Shown here piece by piece: positions 35,821 through 47,672 of a stretch of DNA of 64,000 bases (position 1 is its first letter; every line of letters begins with the position of its first letter). Both the position numbers and the translations under genes were made by a program. The notes beneath the pieces are model-generated. The model was given only the letters and a program-made list of their open reading frames with translations, was not told the origin of the DNA and searched no databases. This DNA comes from Halichoerus grypus (Eukaryota > Chordata > Mammalia > Carnivora > Phocidae): the NCBI RefSeq assembly GCF_964656455.1, contig NC_135714.1, positions 56,941,850 to 57,005,849 of the forward strand, given 5' to 3'.

Positions 35821-37127
35821 TTTTTCATAATCTCTTATAATCCTTTGAATTTGTGATGTCAGTTGTTGTCCTCCTTCCTTCCTGATGTTTAGTTCTTTCT
35901 TTTTTTAAAGTCTAGTCTAGCTAAAATTTTGTCAGTTTTGTTTATCTTGTCAAAGAACCAAATCCTGGTTTCATTGATCTGTTGTTTTTTAGTTTCTATT
36001 TCATTTATTTTTGTTCTAATCTTTTATTTCCTTTTTTTCTACTGCTTTTGGGTTTTGTTTGTTCTTCTTTTCCTTGCTCCTTTAGGTATAAGGTTAGGTA
36101 GAGATTTTTCTTGCTTCTTGAGGTAAGCCTGTATTGCTATAATTTTCCCTCTTAGAATAGCTTTCACTGCATCCCAAATATTTTAGACCATTGTGTTTTC
36201 ATTTGTCTATGTATTTTTTGATTTCCTCTTTGATTTTTTGGTGACTCCTTCATTGTTTAGTAGCATGCTATTTACCTTCATGTATTTGTGTTCTTTCCAG
36301 ATTTATTCTTATGATTGATTTCTAGTTTCATACTGTTGTGGTCAAAAAAGATGCATGATATGCTTTCAGAGTTGTTTTGTAGCCAACAAATTGGACGACC
36401 TAGAAGAAATGGATAAATTCCTAGAAATATATAACCTTCAAAACCTGAATTGGGAATAAATAGAAAATTTGAACAGACTGAGTGCAAGTACAAATTGGTA
36501 TAGCCACTATAGAAAACATTATGGAGGTTCCTCAAAAAATTAAAAATAGAATTACCATATGATCCAGTAATTCCACTATTGGGCATTCAACCAAAGAAAA
36601 CAAAAACACTAATTTGGAAAGATATATGCACCCTATGTTTACTGCAGCATTATTTACAATAGCCAAGATATGGAAACAACCCAACTGTCCATCCATAGAT
36701 CAATGAATAAAGAACGTGTGGTATTAAAAAAAAAAAAAAAAAAGATGTAAAAATAAATGGACTATTACTCAGCTATAAAAAAAAGATTGAAATCTTGCCA
36801 TTTGCAACAACATGAATGGATCTAGAGGGTATAATGCTAAGTGAAATAAGCCAGTCAGAGAATGACAAATAATTTCACTCATATGTGGAATTTAGGAAAT
36901 AAAACAAAGAAAAAAGAGACAAACCACAACAAGACCCAGACTCTTAAATATGGAGAACAAACTGGTGATTGCCAGAGGGAATGTAGGAGGGGTGGGTGAA
37001 ATTGGTGAAGGGGATCAAGAGTACACTTATCATGATGAGCCCTGGGTAACGTATAGAATTGTTGAATCTCTACATTGTATACCTGGAACTAACACTATAT
37101 GTTAATTATACTTCAATAAAAAAAAAA
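35821..37127 (+). mobile_element. Twin-primed L1 insertion with a second internal deletion
   Basis: 35821-36380 is antisense ORF2 (endonuclease and start of RT). At about 36381 the orientation flips to sense at 'ccaacaaattggacgacc', which is the L1 position next to the outer end of the inverted part. So no sequence was lost at that junction. At about 36481 the sense text jumps to the ORF2 C-terminus ('tggtatagccactatagaaa'), deleting the RT core. It then continues through the 3'UTR to an A-tail ending at 37127. The TSD is 'agtcttggtataa' (35808-35820) and 'agtcttgttataa' (37128-37140). An A-run at 36726-36743 lies within the body. No functional protein remains. Confidence 0.9.
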
Positions 37128-37140
37128 AGTCTTGTTATAA

Positions 37141-38296
37141 AGAAATGTCAGCTTAACTACACAGTGTACTTAGTAACATATTTGACTTACCTTCTGTCAT
37201 GTGCTCTTCATTTTGTTCCTGACAAGTAACAAACATTTCACAGATTTATACTTGTCTGTGGACCACATTTTGAGGAGCACTGGTCTAGGAAACAATGTAA
37301 AATATCTTAGTAGTTGTCTGGACTTTAGTGTTGCTCTTGGAATATGGTTGAGACAGAACTATATGACTTCAGTCATTCCCAAAATCAGTTTAGAGGTTTT
37401 TCTTACTATTTTGGGCATACTTTTTAATCTAAATCAAGAAGGATAGATCTCAGAGATGAGGAAAAGACAGAATCATTCAGAAGCATGCAAAGGATTAGAT
37501 TCTGAAGTCAAAATATCACATCTGCATACTCATAGAGTCTAGAGTAATGGAAGGATTTCATTGAGAATGCAGAGCATTTTTTATAAGAAGACATAAAAAT
37601 TGATACCCCTGTTTCCCTCATTAAATTCAGTTCCCAAAATGCCTTTTAATCTCTCCTTTCCCACTGCCTCTGCTACATGCAAGACTCTTATTTCTCCTAT
37701 ACAATCATTCATAACATCTTATATTTTTTTGCTCATGTTTTGTGTACTCTATTTTATAAACATTTCTAACACATATATTTTATATTAGGCTTCCAATAAT
37801 TCAGAAATATCAGAAGTACTTGAGGATCTAATTGTTTGAAAGTTGTTTCTTCCAAGACTCACTTGATGACTTCCGTAATTTCAGACCGTGAACTTTTATT
37901 TGGCCAATCTTAATCTAAGGGAATACTGCAAGGCCTGGTCCTATAGAGATGTTTGTTTTCACTTTCATGAACTCAAGAGTTCTATTAATCTGTCAGTTAA
38001 CTCATTATCTTATGTACAAACCAGAGAGTAAAAGAACCAGCCAGAGAGCAAAAGTTCAAATTCTAAACCTATCCAAAGGTAGAATTATGGTTTTAATTTA
38101 TCAAGGGAATCACTTTTCTCTCCAGAACACAGGCTGAGATAGGTACCTTTCCCTGTCTTCCACCACTTTTTCTTTGACTCTTCCCTCACCCTTTATATTA
38201 AAAAATAACTTTTCAAGGATCCTGGCTTCGGTGGTGACTCAATTCCAACTTACGTGCATGACTATGTATCCTTGTCTTTTGTTTTCTTTGCAATCA
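37141..38296. other. Non-coding stretch, no family recognised
   Basis: AT-rich sequence. A 30-base MER5-tail-like string near 37251-37283 ('gaccacattttgaggagcac') is too short to call. Confidence 0.4.
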
Positions 38297-38306
38297 TTAA
38301 AATGCA

Positions 38307-38477
38307 TGGACTTTGGCTCGGGTAATGATCCCAGGGTCCTGGGATGGAGCCCCATGTCCAGCTCCTGGCTTGGCGGGGAGACTGCTTCTCCCTCTGCCTC
38401 TCCACCTGCTCATGCTCTCTCTCTCTCATTCTGTATCTCTGTGTCTTGAATGAATAAATAAAATCTTAAAAAAAAAA
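38307..38477 (+). mobile_element. 5'-truncated CAN-SINE
   Basis: Begins inside the body at 'ctttggctcgggtaatgatc', so the tRNA-like head with its A box is missing. CT-rich stretch and A-tail are present. Short flanking similarity 'ttaaaatgca'/'ttaaaataca' may be a TSD, in which case the copy was truncated on insertion. Confidence 0.92.
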
Positions 38478-38489
38478 TTTAAAATACAA

Positions 38490-39226
38490 GGGCTAGTATT
38501 GGCAAAGGCTCTCAAAGGAGAGCTGTGGCTTTAACTGTGTTTTTCCAACATCTTAATTTTTGATCCTAGGGATTTCCCTATTCTCTTGTACTTTCAGATA
38601 GGCATTTTAAACCATTGTTATTATATTGTCCTCATCATTAATAATTTTTTTAAGTGGGAGTGTGTTTTAGAATATCCAATTCACAAGCTCCCCAAAATGG
38701 AAATTCACAGGCTTCCCTTCTGATTTTCCTTTTATTTCTTAAATATTATGAAGAAAAGACATATATCACTGCTTTAAATCATATTCTTTTCTAATTTTAG
38801 AGTATTGACTTACTAATTTTCTAATGCTTGCTTAATAATGAGCAGATGCTTTTACAAAATATAGTAAGACTTTAAAGCATTAGTCAGAGTTTGAAGTCCC
38901 TAGTGCATCCTCTAGGAAACTGGGTCATATAGGTTATTGCTAGCCTTTTCTCTAGCTCTCAAAAGTTTAATTTTCTCTGTCATTATTCTATCTAAATTTA
39001 TATTTCTAGAATCAGCCTTCAGGGTGGAGTTTTTGTTCTTTATGCCAATTCTATTCTTTCCTACTTAAGTGATACTTCACTTTGTGCCTATTTGACACCT
39101 TGATTGTTGGACAGTAATTGTGCATTAAAAAAATCACCATTTTTTCCCATTGAAAACCTTAAGCCATTAAGTTATTCCAAGGATATTCTTTCTTGAAAGA
39201 GACCTTTATCTGAGCAAATTCTCTTT
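38490..39226. other. Non-coding stretch, no family recognised
   Basis: AT-rich sequence. No supported feature. Confidence 0.4.
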
Positions 39227-39243
39227 TGAAATAGTTCTCCAAA

Positions 39244-39946
39244 AGGGGAACCCTCTTACACTGCTGGTAGGAATGCAAACTTGTACAGCCACTCTGGAAA
39301 ACAGTATGGAGGTACCTCAAAAAGTTGAAAATAGAGCTACCCTATGACCCAGCAATTGCACTACTTGGTATTAACCCAAAGGATACAAACATAGTGATTC
39401 AAAGGGGCACCTGCACCCCAGTGTTTATAACAACAATGTCCACAATAGCCAAACTATGGAAAGAGCCAAGATGTCCATCGACAGATGAATGGGTAAAGAA
39501 GAGGTGGTATATGTATATATACAATGGAATAGTACTCAGTCATCAAAAAAAAGAGAAATCTTAACCATTTGCAAGGTTGTGGATAGAACTAGAGGGTATT
39601 ATGCTAAGTGAAATAAGTCAAAGAAAGCCAATTATCATATGATTTCACTCATGTGGAATTTAAGAAACAAAACAGAGGATCATAGGGGAAGGGAGGGAAA
39701 AATAAAATAAGATGAAATCAGATAGGGAGAAAAACCATAAGAGACTCTTAACTATAGGAAACAAACTGAGGGTTGCTGGAGGGGAGGTGGGGGGGGCATG
39801 GTGTAACTGGGTGATGGGCATTAAGGAGGGCACTTGATGTAATGAGCACTGGGTGTTATATGCAACTGATGAATCACTGAACTCTACCTCTGAAACTAAT
39901 AATACACTATATGCTCATTAATTGAATTTAAGTCAAATTTTAAAAA
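39244..39946 (+). mobile_element. 5'-truncated carnivoran L1
   Basis: ORF2 tail plus 3'UTR in sense orientation. It is flanked by a perfect 17-base TSD, 'tgaaatagttctccaaa', at 39227-39243 and 39947-39963. The G-rich 3'UTR segment ('ggaggtggggggggcatgg') lies near 39783-39801. Simple 5' truncation without inversion. Confidence 0.96.
39325..39564 (+). pseudogene. L1 ORF2 C-terminal fragment
   Basis: 80 codons open in sense with '[18 protein letters not shown]' and 'STIAKLWKEPRCPSTDEWVK', the cysteine-containing C-terminal region of L1 ORF2. It lacks endonuclease and RT domains because of 5' truncation, so it is inert. Confidence 0.9.
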
Positions 39947-39963
39947 TGAAATAGTTCTCCAAA

Positions 39964-41509
39964 TGTTAAAAATAATAGCAAATAAATTAAGACAAATGGT
40001 CTAGTGATAACAATTTCATAATGATGTGAATTTGTGTGTAAATAGATTGATAGGTTTAAGTGAACACTGCTGCAATAGTCCATTGAAATTCAATGTTAAA
40101 ATGTTTACTGTCTGGTCTAGCAGACTTTTGCTGTCCCCAAAAAAGTATTCTTACATATTTTTCATAAAAAACAGACCTGAAAGATTATACAACTGCCTGG
40201 GTTTTGCTTTTCTTTTCTTTTTTTTTTGTAATGGTAATGTAATCATCTAATATCAGAAACATCCATCTGAAAAGTTTAATACTTTGGGACGTGTTCAATG
40301 GATCTCTTTGTAGACAAAAAAACTAAATTTGTTTCTTCTCCAAATTGAAGATATTTACATTTATCTGATTCTTTAGAACTTTTGAGGACTGATTTGTTAT
40401 TCAGAGTAAAACACTTAAGAGTATAAAAAAATAGACCAACCAATCTTCTATTTTACTGTTTTATGTAGTTAAAATGAGCCAATCGGTTATTTTTCAGTAA
40501 TTTTAGTGCTTATATTTCATCAAAAATGTCAAAATAATGAATACATCCAATAAGTAGTAAATTCTTCAAATTTAGATACAGAGTACAATATTTTTTATTT
40601 AAAAGGCATTAATAATTTGACATAGAGCTAGTATTTTAATAGAACATCTTGATCTACTACTGGGTCGGGCAGAATGATATTATTAAATGAATTTGTTGTC
40701 AAGAGGCACCCTCCACAGAACTGCATGTAAACTATGAATAAATCACTAATCTGAAGAACATGTTAAAATCTTAATCTAATTATAATTGCATTGAAATTTC
40801 TCAACTTTCTATTCTTATAGCCCACATCCATTGTTATAAACATGTAAAAAGAGAAATATTAGCTAGTTGTTTTTTTACATCTTTTAAAGTGTCCAGATTT
40901 CTTCATTTGCATACTATTGGGAACTCTTCATGGGTATGAAAAGTGACACTAAACATAAATCCTCATATCTTCTTTAATTATAAAAAAATAAACTATAATA
41001 TAGCACATGTAATCAATATCTTTTAAAAATGATATAAACCTCATTCAAGTCTGCTGAGAAATTTGCTCTTTGGTGACGAGTAAGAAAATACTTTAAGAAA
41101 GCACGAGTTCAGAAATAAAGCATTTATTTTGAAATAAGTACAGATCTGTTACCTATCTCGCATTAATTTTTTAAATTATGTAATTGACTCCTATATCTCT
41201 TGCATCAGTACATTTTAAAAGATATATTTATCATCCAGCTATCTGGTAGACTGGTGTGAAGATTAATAGGATAATATTTACACTGTAATGACAACCATTT
41301 TATCTAAATGAAAGTAGCCTAAATTCTACTTCCCTCAGAGCTGGGTGGTAAAGAGCATTTTTCATTATTAAGTGTATAACTTTTTTTTTCTCTCAGATCC
41401 TAAGAAAAGGGAGACAATCATCTTGGAAGAGAGAGAGAAATAAAGTAAAATCTGTGACTAATATCTACCATATGACTAAAACCTGTCATGACCAATTAGG
41501 AAATTAATA
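39964..41509. other. Non-coding AT-rich stretch
   Basis: Very AT-rich, with no recognised family or coding signal in 1.5 kb. One of the longer repeat-poor stretches in the window. Confidence 0.4.
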
Positions 41510-41745
41510 GCTAATGTTTGAGGTCTCTAATGTATCAGACATTGTTATACATTATATATACTAACTTACATAGTGGTCTCAAATACCTTATGAATAGATA
41601 ATACTATTATCCCCAATTTACAGATAAGGAAACCAAATAACAGGTTAAATAACATGTCCAAAATTCACAAAGCTGATAGCTATGGAACTAAGATTCAATT
41701 CCAGGTAGTCTTGTCCCAGAGTCATGCCCTCAACTATGATGCTCA
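41510..41745 (-). mobile_element. MIR SINE, antisense
   Basis: 'attatccccaatttacagat', then 'aaggaaaccaaa', then 'gattcaattccaggtag' follow the antisense MIR order. Diverged. Confidence 0.83.
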
Positions 41746-41824
41746 ATTGTTCTTATAACAAATATTACTTTTATCAAAGTAACTATGTATTGATGACTTC
41801 ATATCTGTCTTTCTAGTCCTTCCT

Positions 41825-42180
41825 AAAGCAATTTATTAGTTCAACCAACATGCTCACCCGTTATATACCAATAACAATTTTAATCAGAAGTGATTAAATC
41901 AGGACCCCCTTCCTTGAGGCTGATTTTTAATGAAGGAGGCAGACAGGTAAATATAACCATAAAATGTGATGAATTTTAATAGATGTATGCATGAAGTACT
42001 CAGAGGGCCCCCTTTTTATGGGAAGGCCAAGATAATCTAGCAGCATATGCAAACACCCAGGATTGAAACAGCAGGGCTCCTTTAGAGAAGCCCAGGCTCA
42101 GAAGGGATGGAATGTGAAGCGCAAAGGCAGACTGATGAGAGAGAAGAATGCAAAGGAGGAAGAGCATAAACCAGAAAGTA
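41825..42180 (-). mobile_element. L2 fragment, antisense
   Basis: Antisense L2 3' end texture: 'ttagttcaaccaacatgctc', 'gacaggtaaatataacca' and 'gaggaagagcataaaccaga'. Weak but in the expected order. Confidence 0.5.
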
Positions 42181-42319
42181 TACTGTGTCCAACTGTCTAT
42201 TTGATATTTTTCACTTTGAAAACATGTTTAAAACAGAGCTCATTTTCTTCTGGTAAAATGTCCTTTTGTAGTGGTTCTCATTTTGGTTAATAAAGCTCTA
42301 AACTAACCAACTGACCAAG

Positions 42320-42685
42320 GGAAAAATATTTGAGCCATCTTCAATGCCTCTTATCTTCTCATTTTACACCAACAAGCTTCCAAGTTCTATGGATTCTACA
42401 TCCTAAATATCCAGTCTCCATTCATCTCTCAATCTAGGCTGCTCCCTCTTTAGTTCATTACTACTTTTGTCTTTAACATCTTCTGAGACAATCCCCTATG
42501 CTTGCTCTCCCTCCAATGCACTGTATGTATATAGAAAGCAATCATTCTGAAATACCAATGCAATCATTTCATTACTCTGCCTTAATCTTCAACATCTCCC
42601 TATTACCCTCAGGAAAAATCGCTAAATTCTTAGCACACTCAGCTCTTAACCTTCTGCTGCAATCTGTCTTTCCAGTCATTTCTTT
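42320..42685 (+). mobile_element. L2 fragment, sense, left part
   Basis: Sense L2 blocks: 'gcttccaagttctatggatt', 'gcaatcattctgaaatacca' and 'caacatctccctattaccct'. Cut at 42685 by a young L1. The same element appears to resume at 43235. Confidence 0.65.
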
Positions 42686-42950
42686 CTTTTTTTTTTTTTA
42701 TTATTATGTTATGTTAATCACCATACATTACATCATTAGTTTTTGATGTAGTGTTCCATGATTCATTGTTTGCGTATAACACCCAGTGCTCCATGCAGTA
42801 CGTGCCCTCTTTAATACCCATCACCGGGCTAACCCATCCCCCCACGCCCCTCCCCTCTAGAACCCTCAGTTTGTTTCTCAGAGTCCATAGTCTCTCATGG
42901 TTCGTCTCCCCCTCCGATTTCCCCCCCTTCATTCTTCCTTTACTACCTAA
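42686..42950 (-). mobile_element. 5'-truncated carnivoran L1, antisense
   Basis: T-run, then 'ttattattatgttatgttaa', 'acattacatcattagttttt' and the C-rich complement of the G-rich 3'UTR. Only the 3'UTR is present. The low divergence relative to the other copies points to a young insertion. The TSD is not clear-cut. Confidence 0.93.
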
Positions 42951-43004
42951 TGCAGGCACACTGGGATCTGGCTTTCCTGAACCACTTAGTTATTCTGATG
43001 CAGA

Positions 43005-43234
43005 TGTAGAATACCTTAGTGGTTAAGCTTGTGGCCTACCTGCTCAGTCTGACTTAATTTCATATCCTGGCAATTCACTTGGTAGCTGTGTAGTTTTAAG
43101 AAAATTATTTAACTTCTCTGAGACTACATATTCTCAGCTCCAAAAGAAAAATATGCAGAATTTTTGTAAGAAGCAAATAAGCTCGTGCACTTTGCAAATT
43201 CCTGGCATTTATTTAGCGTTTAATAACTGTTAAC
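43005..43234 (+). mobile_element. MIR SINE
   Basis: MIR sense order: 'taccttagtggttaagct', 'ggtagctgtgtagtttta' and 'ttatttaacttctctgagac', ending in 'tttagcgtttaataactgtt'. It appears to lie inside the L2 that flanks it. Confidence 0.87.
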
Positions 43235-43605
43235 TTTGTGTCTTTTTTCTTCTCCGTACCTGCAAATATGCTGTTCTGTCTTCTTGGAATACCCTCTTTC
43301 TACCCAAGGATTGGTCTGACAATTTTTTCCTCACGCTTCAGTATTATTTGATGTGCTAAAGTACTCCAGTAGCAAACAGCTGAAATGTCACCTCTCCCAG
43401 GGAATCTTGCCTGGAGTCCTGAAGGAGGATCTAGGGAATCTTATTAAATCTCCCCATAGTGGTTACAGTAGTTATCACAGGAATGGAATTATTCATTTGC
43501 CTGCTTCTGAGCCCTGGAAAAGGGACACTCTTTGTACTTGCTGTGCTCTGGAAATACGGTAAGTGCACAATAAATTCTTGTTGACTGAATATTATCAACC
43601 AGCTC
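43235..43605 (+). mobile_element. L2 fragment, sense, right part
   Basis: 'gctgttctgtcttcttggaa', then 'ctgaaatgtcacctctccc', then 'gtgcacaataaattcttgtt' give the sense L2 3' end. Together with 42320-42685 this looks like one L2 split by the MIR and the young L1. The 69-codon frame at 43353 is incidental. Confidence 0.75.
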
Positions 43606-43689
43606 AAGTAGATGTTTTGTTGGCTTGACTATTGTCATCTTACCAATTTCTGCTATTTTTCTCAAGATAATCTTAAGACTAACAAAAAT

Positions 43690-43800
43690 CAGATATCTTT
43701 GCACATTTATTCATTCATTTATTAAATATTCATTGGGATTCTGTGCTAGGGCACTTTGCTAGGTTCAGAGATAAAAGCAACAAGAACATCCAAACAAATA
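43690..43800 (-). mobile_element. L2 3' end, antisense
   Basis: 'ttattcattcatttattaaa', then 'gggattctgtgctagggcac', then 'gagataaaagcaac' match the antisense L2 terminus. It lies tail-to-tail with the preceding sense L2. Confidence 0.65.
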
Positions 43801-44559
43801 TTTGGTTCATACTATTGATATTTGAAGCCAAGATTTGATGTGTTAATAACCCCTGAGCCTGAAATAATGCTATAACTATTGGTTAACAAACCATCCAGTT
43901 AAGAACTGATTTATCAATCTTTTTAAAATCTATCAATCTTGCAGACCCCTGCACAACCACTGTTCTTTATTTACATGTACATATGCTTGATATACACATC
44001 GTATTACTGAAAGACCGAGTTTACCAAAATAACACAGTAAATAGCTTTTGCATGGCTTTGTATATCAGTTGGGCCAAATGTAGCAGATGATTCTTGACAT
44101 TGGAAATACTTATAAGTCTATACATGCATCCACAGGTTGGAATAGGACATCTCAGGTATAGTTGAATAGATGCAAGCATAAAGTATACAGGTGAGATGCT
44201 TAGGCCTAGATCTTAGATTTGATTTTGAGTAAAACAGTTTCTTTCTCCCTTACTCTTCTCAACTGGAAAAAGAGAAAACTGAACTATTTGATCTCTTTGA
44301 TCTCTCTATAATTCTCCACAGTCTATGGGTGCCAGACCCATAACTTTATGCCCCTACACCCCACCCCTTGTCACTGAAATCCTCTGGTGACCTTCTCTCA
44401 GTGCTCTTTCTCTTGACTTCTCTAGGCACCTGATGCTAGTGTGTCCTTTTTGAAACTTGCCTGCTTTGATATAATTTCCATGACACTGGACACATGCTTT
44501 TCACACCTTTCTAATTTATCCTCCTTTATTTCCCAGGACTGTCCCGCTTTTTTCTATCT
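43801..44559. other. Non-coding stretch, no family recognised
   Basis: No supported feature. Possible L2-like texture begins near 44.3 kb but is not distinct enough to call. Confidence 0.35.
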
Positions 44560-44800
44560 TCTAGATATCCCTTAAAGTTCTTTATTCAAGCTGCTTCTCT
44601 TTTCAGTTTTTCCTTTGCTGAGTCAACTTATTCCTGCTTTAACTGTCACCTCCATGTGGGTAACTCCCAAATTCTAAATTGGAAACATAATCTCTCTGGC
44701 ACACTCCAATTCCATATTTCAGCTGCTTATTTGGCATCACCATCTGGCTCTCCTGGATTCACCTTAAATTCAGTGTCTAAAACTGAATCAGCATTATCTC
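44560..44800 (+). mobile_element. Possible L2 fragment, sense
   Basis: 'gtcacctccatgtgggtaac', 'ccatatttcagctgcttatt' and 'gtctaaaactgaatcag' resemble an upstream part of the L2 3' region in sense order. Call by texture only. Confidence 0.5.
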
Positions 44801-45510
44801 CAGGGTGAGCATCTTTCTCTGGACTTTGTTTACATTAATTGTATTAGCATCATCCAGTTCCTGAAATTCTAATCTAGTACAGGAGTCACTGTGGTTATAT
44901 AGCAAGTTCCTGCAGCATGTACCTACATCCAGCATCCTACCCTATCCCTTCTTTTCCATTCCCCTGCCTCTTTAATGCAGTTCTCTCACCAAGACTGCAG
45001 AAAAATCCCTGCCCACATACTCTTCCTGCTTACTGCTACTCTCAACTTTATTCTCTCTCTAGGATTTGGTGTACTCAAAGTTTAGGTAAGGCTCCTCCTC
45101 CTCAGCCAGCCTTGGCCATAGGGACCCACACATGCCCAGCTAGCCATCCTCCCATCCTAGGTCCCTAGCCATAATCCTCAAACCATGGGAGTAAAGACAA
45201 CACAAATTGTCCTAAATTATAGATAACCTAATGCATAGAACATACAGTACAGATGCTGAAAGTAATTATTAAGATGTTTTAAGAAATGATCCTTTTATAG
45301 AAAATTCTTTTCCTATTCATTCTAGGGATTCATGAAATATATCTCATATCAACTGTAATCAAATCAAATGCATACAAATTACAACATATTAATCACTGAT
45401 AGCGCCATTGATTATATTCTCTTTTCCACTTCCCTATTCCCTCAAGTTTCTACTTTGGGACATTTGTCAAAGGAATAGCTTGGTCTAGCAGCTTAAAACG
45501 TTTAGAGGAA
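44801..45510. other. Non-coding stretch, no family recognised
   Basis: Pyrimidine-rich around 44.9-45.17 kb with an 83-codon plus frame lacking any domain. No supported feature. Confidence 0.4.
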
Positions 45511-45709
45511 TGGGACTCCTGGGTGGTGCAGTCACTTGGGCGTCCAACTCTTGGTTTCAGCTGGGGTTGTATTCTCAGTGTCGTAGGATTGAGCCCCACA
45601 TGGGGCTCTGTGCTCAGTGCAGAATCTGCCTCAGATTCTCTCTCCCTCGTCCTCTGCCCCTCCCGCTGGTGCTCTCTCTCTCTCTCAAATAAATAAATAA
45701 ATCTTTTTT
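45511..45709 (+). mobile_element. CAN-SINE, diverged head
   Basis: 'ctcctgggtggtgcagtca' to a CT stretch and 'aaataaataaataaatct' tail. The head is more mutated than in the young copies. The flanks 'aaaacgtttagaggaa' and 'aaaatgttgagagaaa' may be a decayed TSD. Confidence 0.93.
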
Positions 45710-45769
45710 AAAAATGTTGAGAGAAAAACATTAGATCTGGAACCAGAAGATATCTTCTATTTTCCTTTC

Positions 45770-45910
45770 AACATCGTGGTCAGCTCTATGAACTTGGGTC
45801 AACTTTCTGAGTGGGTCTGTGGTTGCCTTCTTGCACATTCATATAATATGGAAATAATGCCTGTCCTGATTACTTCTCAGAGTTATTGGGAGGCTCTAAT
45901 TAGATATAAA
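45770..45910 (+). mobile_element. MIR fragment
   Basis: 'ctatgaacttgggtcaactt', then 'tatggaaataatgcctgtcc', then 'gagttattgggaggctctaa' follow the MIR core and 3' order. Confidence 0.75.
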
Positions 45911-45917
45911 ATGATCT

Positions 45918-46015
45918 TCAGAGATTCTCAAACCTCTGGGAATTTGGCTAATCATCCAAATCACCTGGGAGAGTTTCCTGAGGCCCTGTCCCAGAAATCT
46001 CATCTTTAAAGACTG
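45918..46015 (+). mobile_element. Possible MER5-type fragment
   Basis: 'gattctcaaacct', then 'atccaaatcacctgggagag', then 'cctgtcccagaaatctcat' resembles a MER5A with an internal change and no 3' terminus. Confidence 0.45.
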
Positions 46016-46841
46016 TCTAGATGATCTGCCATTGGAAATTTTATTATGCAAAATTTTAGCAGTACTATTGTAATTTAACTTCTGGAGTCTAACATTTGTC
46101 TTCCTACATCTTTGGCCATCATTTCTGAGTTCAATAGCATTGAGATCACGTTTGGGCTGCTTTATAAACAACTTTATATATGTAGTAATTCTGAGTTAAA
46201 GCTCAAAAACTTTTGATAATGACAAGTTTTGGCCTTTACCAGAAAGGAAACTCTTCCTTCTGGCAGAAGGCTGATAAATTGATTTAGTCATTTCAGATGA
46301 TTAGAGCATTTTACAGTCTGACAACATAAATCCACTCTTACATACAGTGGATTAAGCTAAATTCTCTAAAGTTATGGGTACTTCAGAAAACCAGAAACAC
46401 AGATATTTTAGAGTTAATAAAATGTGTTGAATGAAAAAATGCTTCTTACTCTAATGCTTCCTTGTGGTTTGGAATATCATCTTTCTAAGAACTATAAGAT
46501 TTTTATTTCCTAAGCATTCACCATAACATGATATATTTTTCCAAAAGCAGCACATAATTATATCTGTCACATAATTGTTACTGGAACTTTGATAAACCAT
46601 ATTTTTTTAAGTCAGTAGCTTAAATGTAAGAATGACCTGTTAGAATAGAAATCAAGCATATAACTAGAAATTACTTTGTAATTCTCTCTACAGTTCAATC
46701 TAACACAAAAGAGAGGTTAAGCAGGAAAGAAGCCTAATAATATTCTTTGATTTATTAACATTATTCCATAGTATTTAGCAAAGCATTCATCACACTGTGG
46801 TGACATATAAAAAAGGGCAAATATATATTGTTTAGAAATCA
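46016..46841. other. Non-coding stretch, no family recognised
   Basis: AT-rich sequence. No supported feature. Confidence 0.4.
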
Positions 46842-47184
46842 CAGTTGACTCTTGGACAATGCAGGGGTTGGGAGCGCTGACTCCCATACAGTCAAAAATC
46901 CATGTATAACTTTTGACTCTCCAAAAACTTAACTATTAATAGCCTACTACTAACTGGAAGCCTTACAGAAAACACAAACAGTTGATTAACACATATTTTG
47001 CGTGTTATATATATTACATACTGTATTCTTACAGTGAAGTAAGCCAGAGAAAAGAAAATGTTATTAAAGAAATCATAAGGAGGAGAAAATATATTTGCAG
47101 TACTATAGTGTATTTATGGGAAAAAAAATTCATATAATAAGTGGATTCACACAGTTCAAACCCAAGTTGTTCAAGGGCCAAATG
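46842..47184 (-). mobile_element. Tigger-type (TcMar) non-autonomous DNA transposon
   Basis: Ends 'cagttgactcttggacaa' and 'ttgttcaagggccaaatg' are imperfect inverted repeats of the Tigger3/MER2 type. The interior has 'gccttacagaaaacacaaac', 'tactgtattcttacagtgaa' and 'ggattcacacagttcaaac' in the expected order on the reverse strand. About 343 bases, no transposase. A TA follows the right end, as expected for TA-targeting mariner-like elements. Confidence 0.85.
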
Positions 47185-47399
47185 TACCTTGATCGATTCT
47201 GACTCTACCATTTCTGTTGTAAAAGGAAAGAAACTAGACTTGTTTAAACCTCACTTTGTTCCATGTGCTTAACCTCCCCACTGCTTTGACATATTCCAAG
47301 TTTTAGCACACCCATGCATTTATGATCAGGCCTTAAATAGCTTCCATATTATTGATCAAAGGCCCCTGTGTTTTAATTATGTGAATGAATTTCAATTTC

Positions 47400-47519
47400 C
47401 TTATAGAGTTAGCATAATAGATAATCACAAAGGCTTGGGCCTCAGGCAAAATTGGGGTCAAACCCTGCCCCTATCACTTACTAGCTGTGTGACTTTGGTT
47501 AATTACTAGCTTCTGTAGG
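47400..47519 (+). mobile_element. MIR, left part (interrupted)
   Basis: 'gttagcataatagataatca', then 'cacttactagctgtgtgact', then 'ttggttaattact' give the MIR 5' and core. The 3' half resumes at 47673 after a MER5-like insertion. Confidence 0.8.
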
Positions 47520-47672
47520 ACTGTGCTGCTCACAGTGTGTCTCTGGATCAGCAATACCTGCATCATCTGGGAGTTTGTGAGAAATGCAGGCTCTCATTCC
47601 CACCCAAAAGTACAGAGTTAGAATCTACACTTTAAAAAAATTCTCCATTAAAATTGAGAATCATTGTTCTAA
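47520..47672 (-). mobile_element. MER5-type hAT element inside MIR
   Basis: 'ctgcatcatctgggagtttg', then 'tgagaaatgcaggctctcat', then 'attgagaatcattg' match MER5A/B in reverse orientation. It sits exactly in the gap of the MIR, so it jumped into it. Confidence 0.72.

Noticed and set aside
45776..46171. Opposed frames of 77 and 91 codons
   Set aside because: They fall on MIR and MER5-like debris, with no domain.
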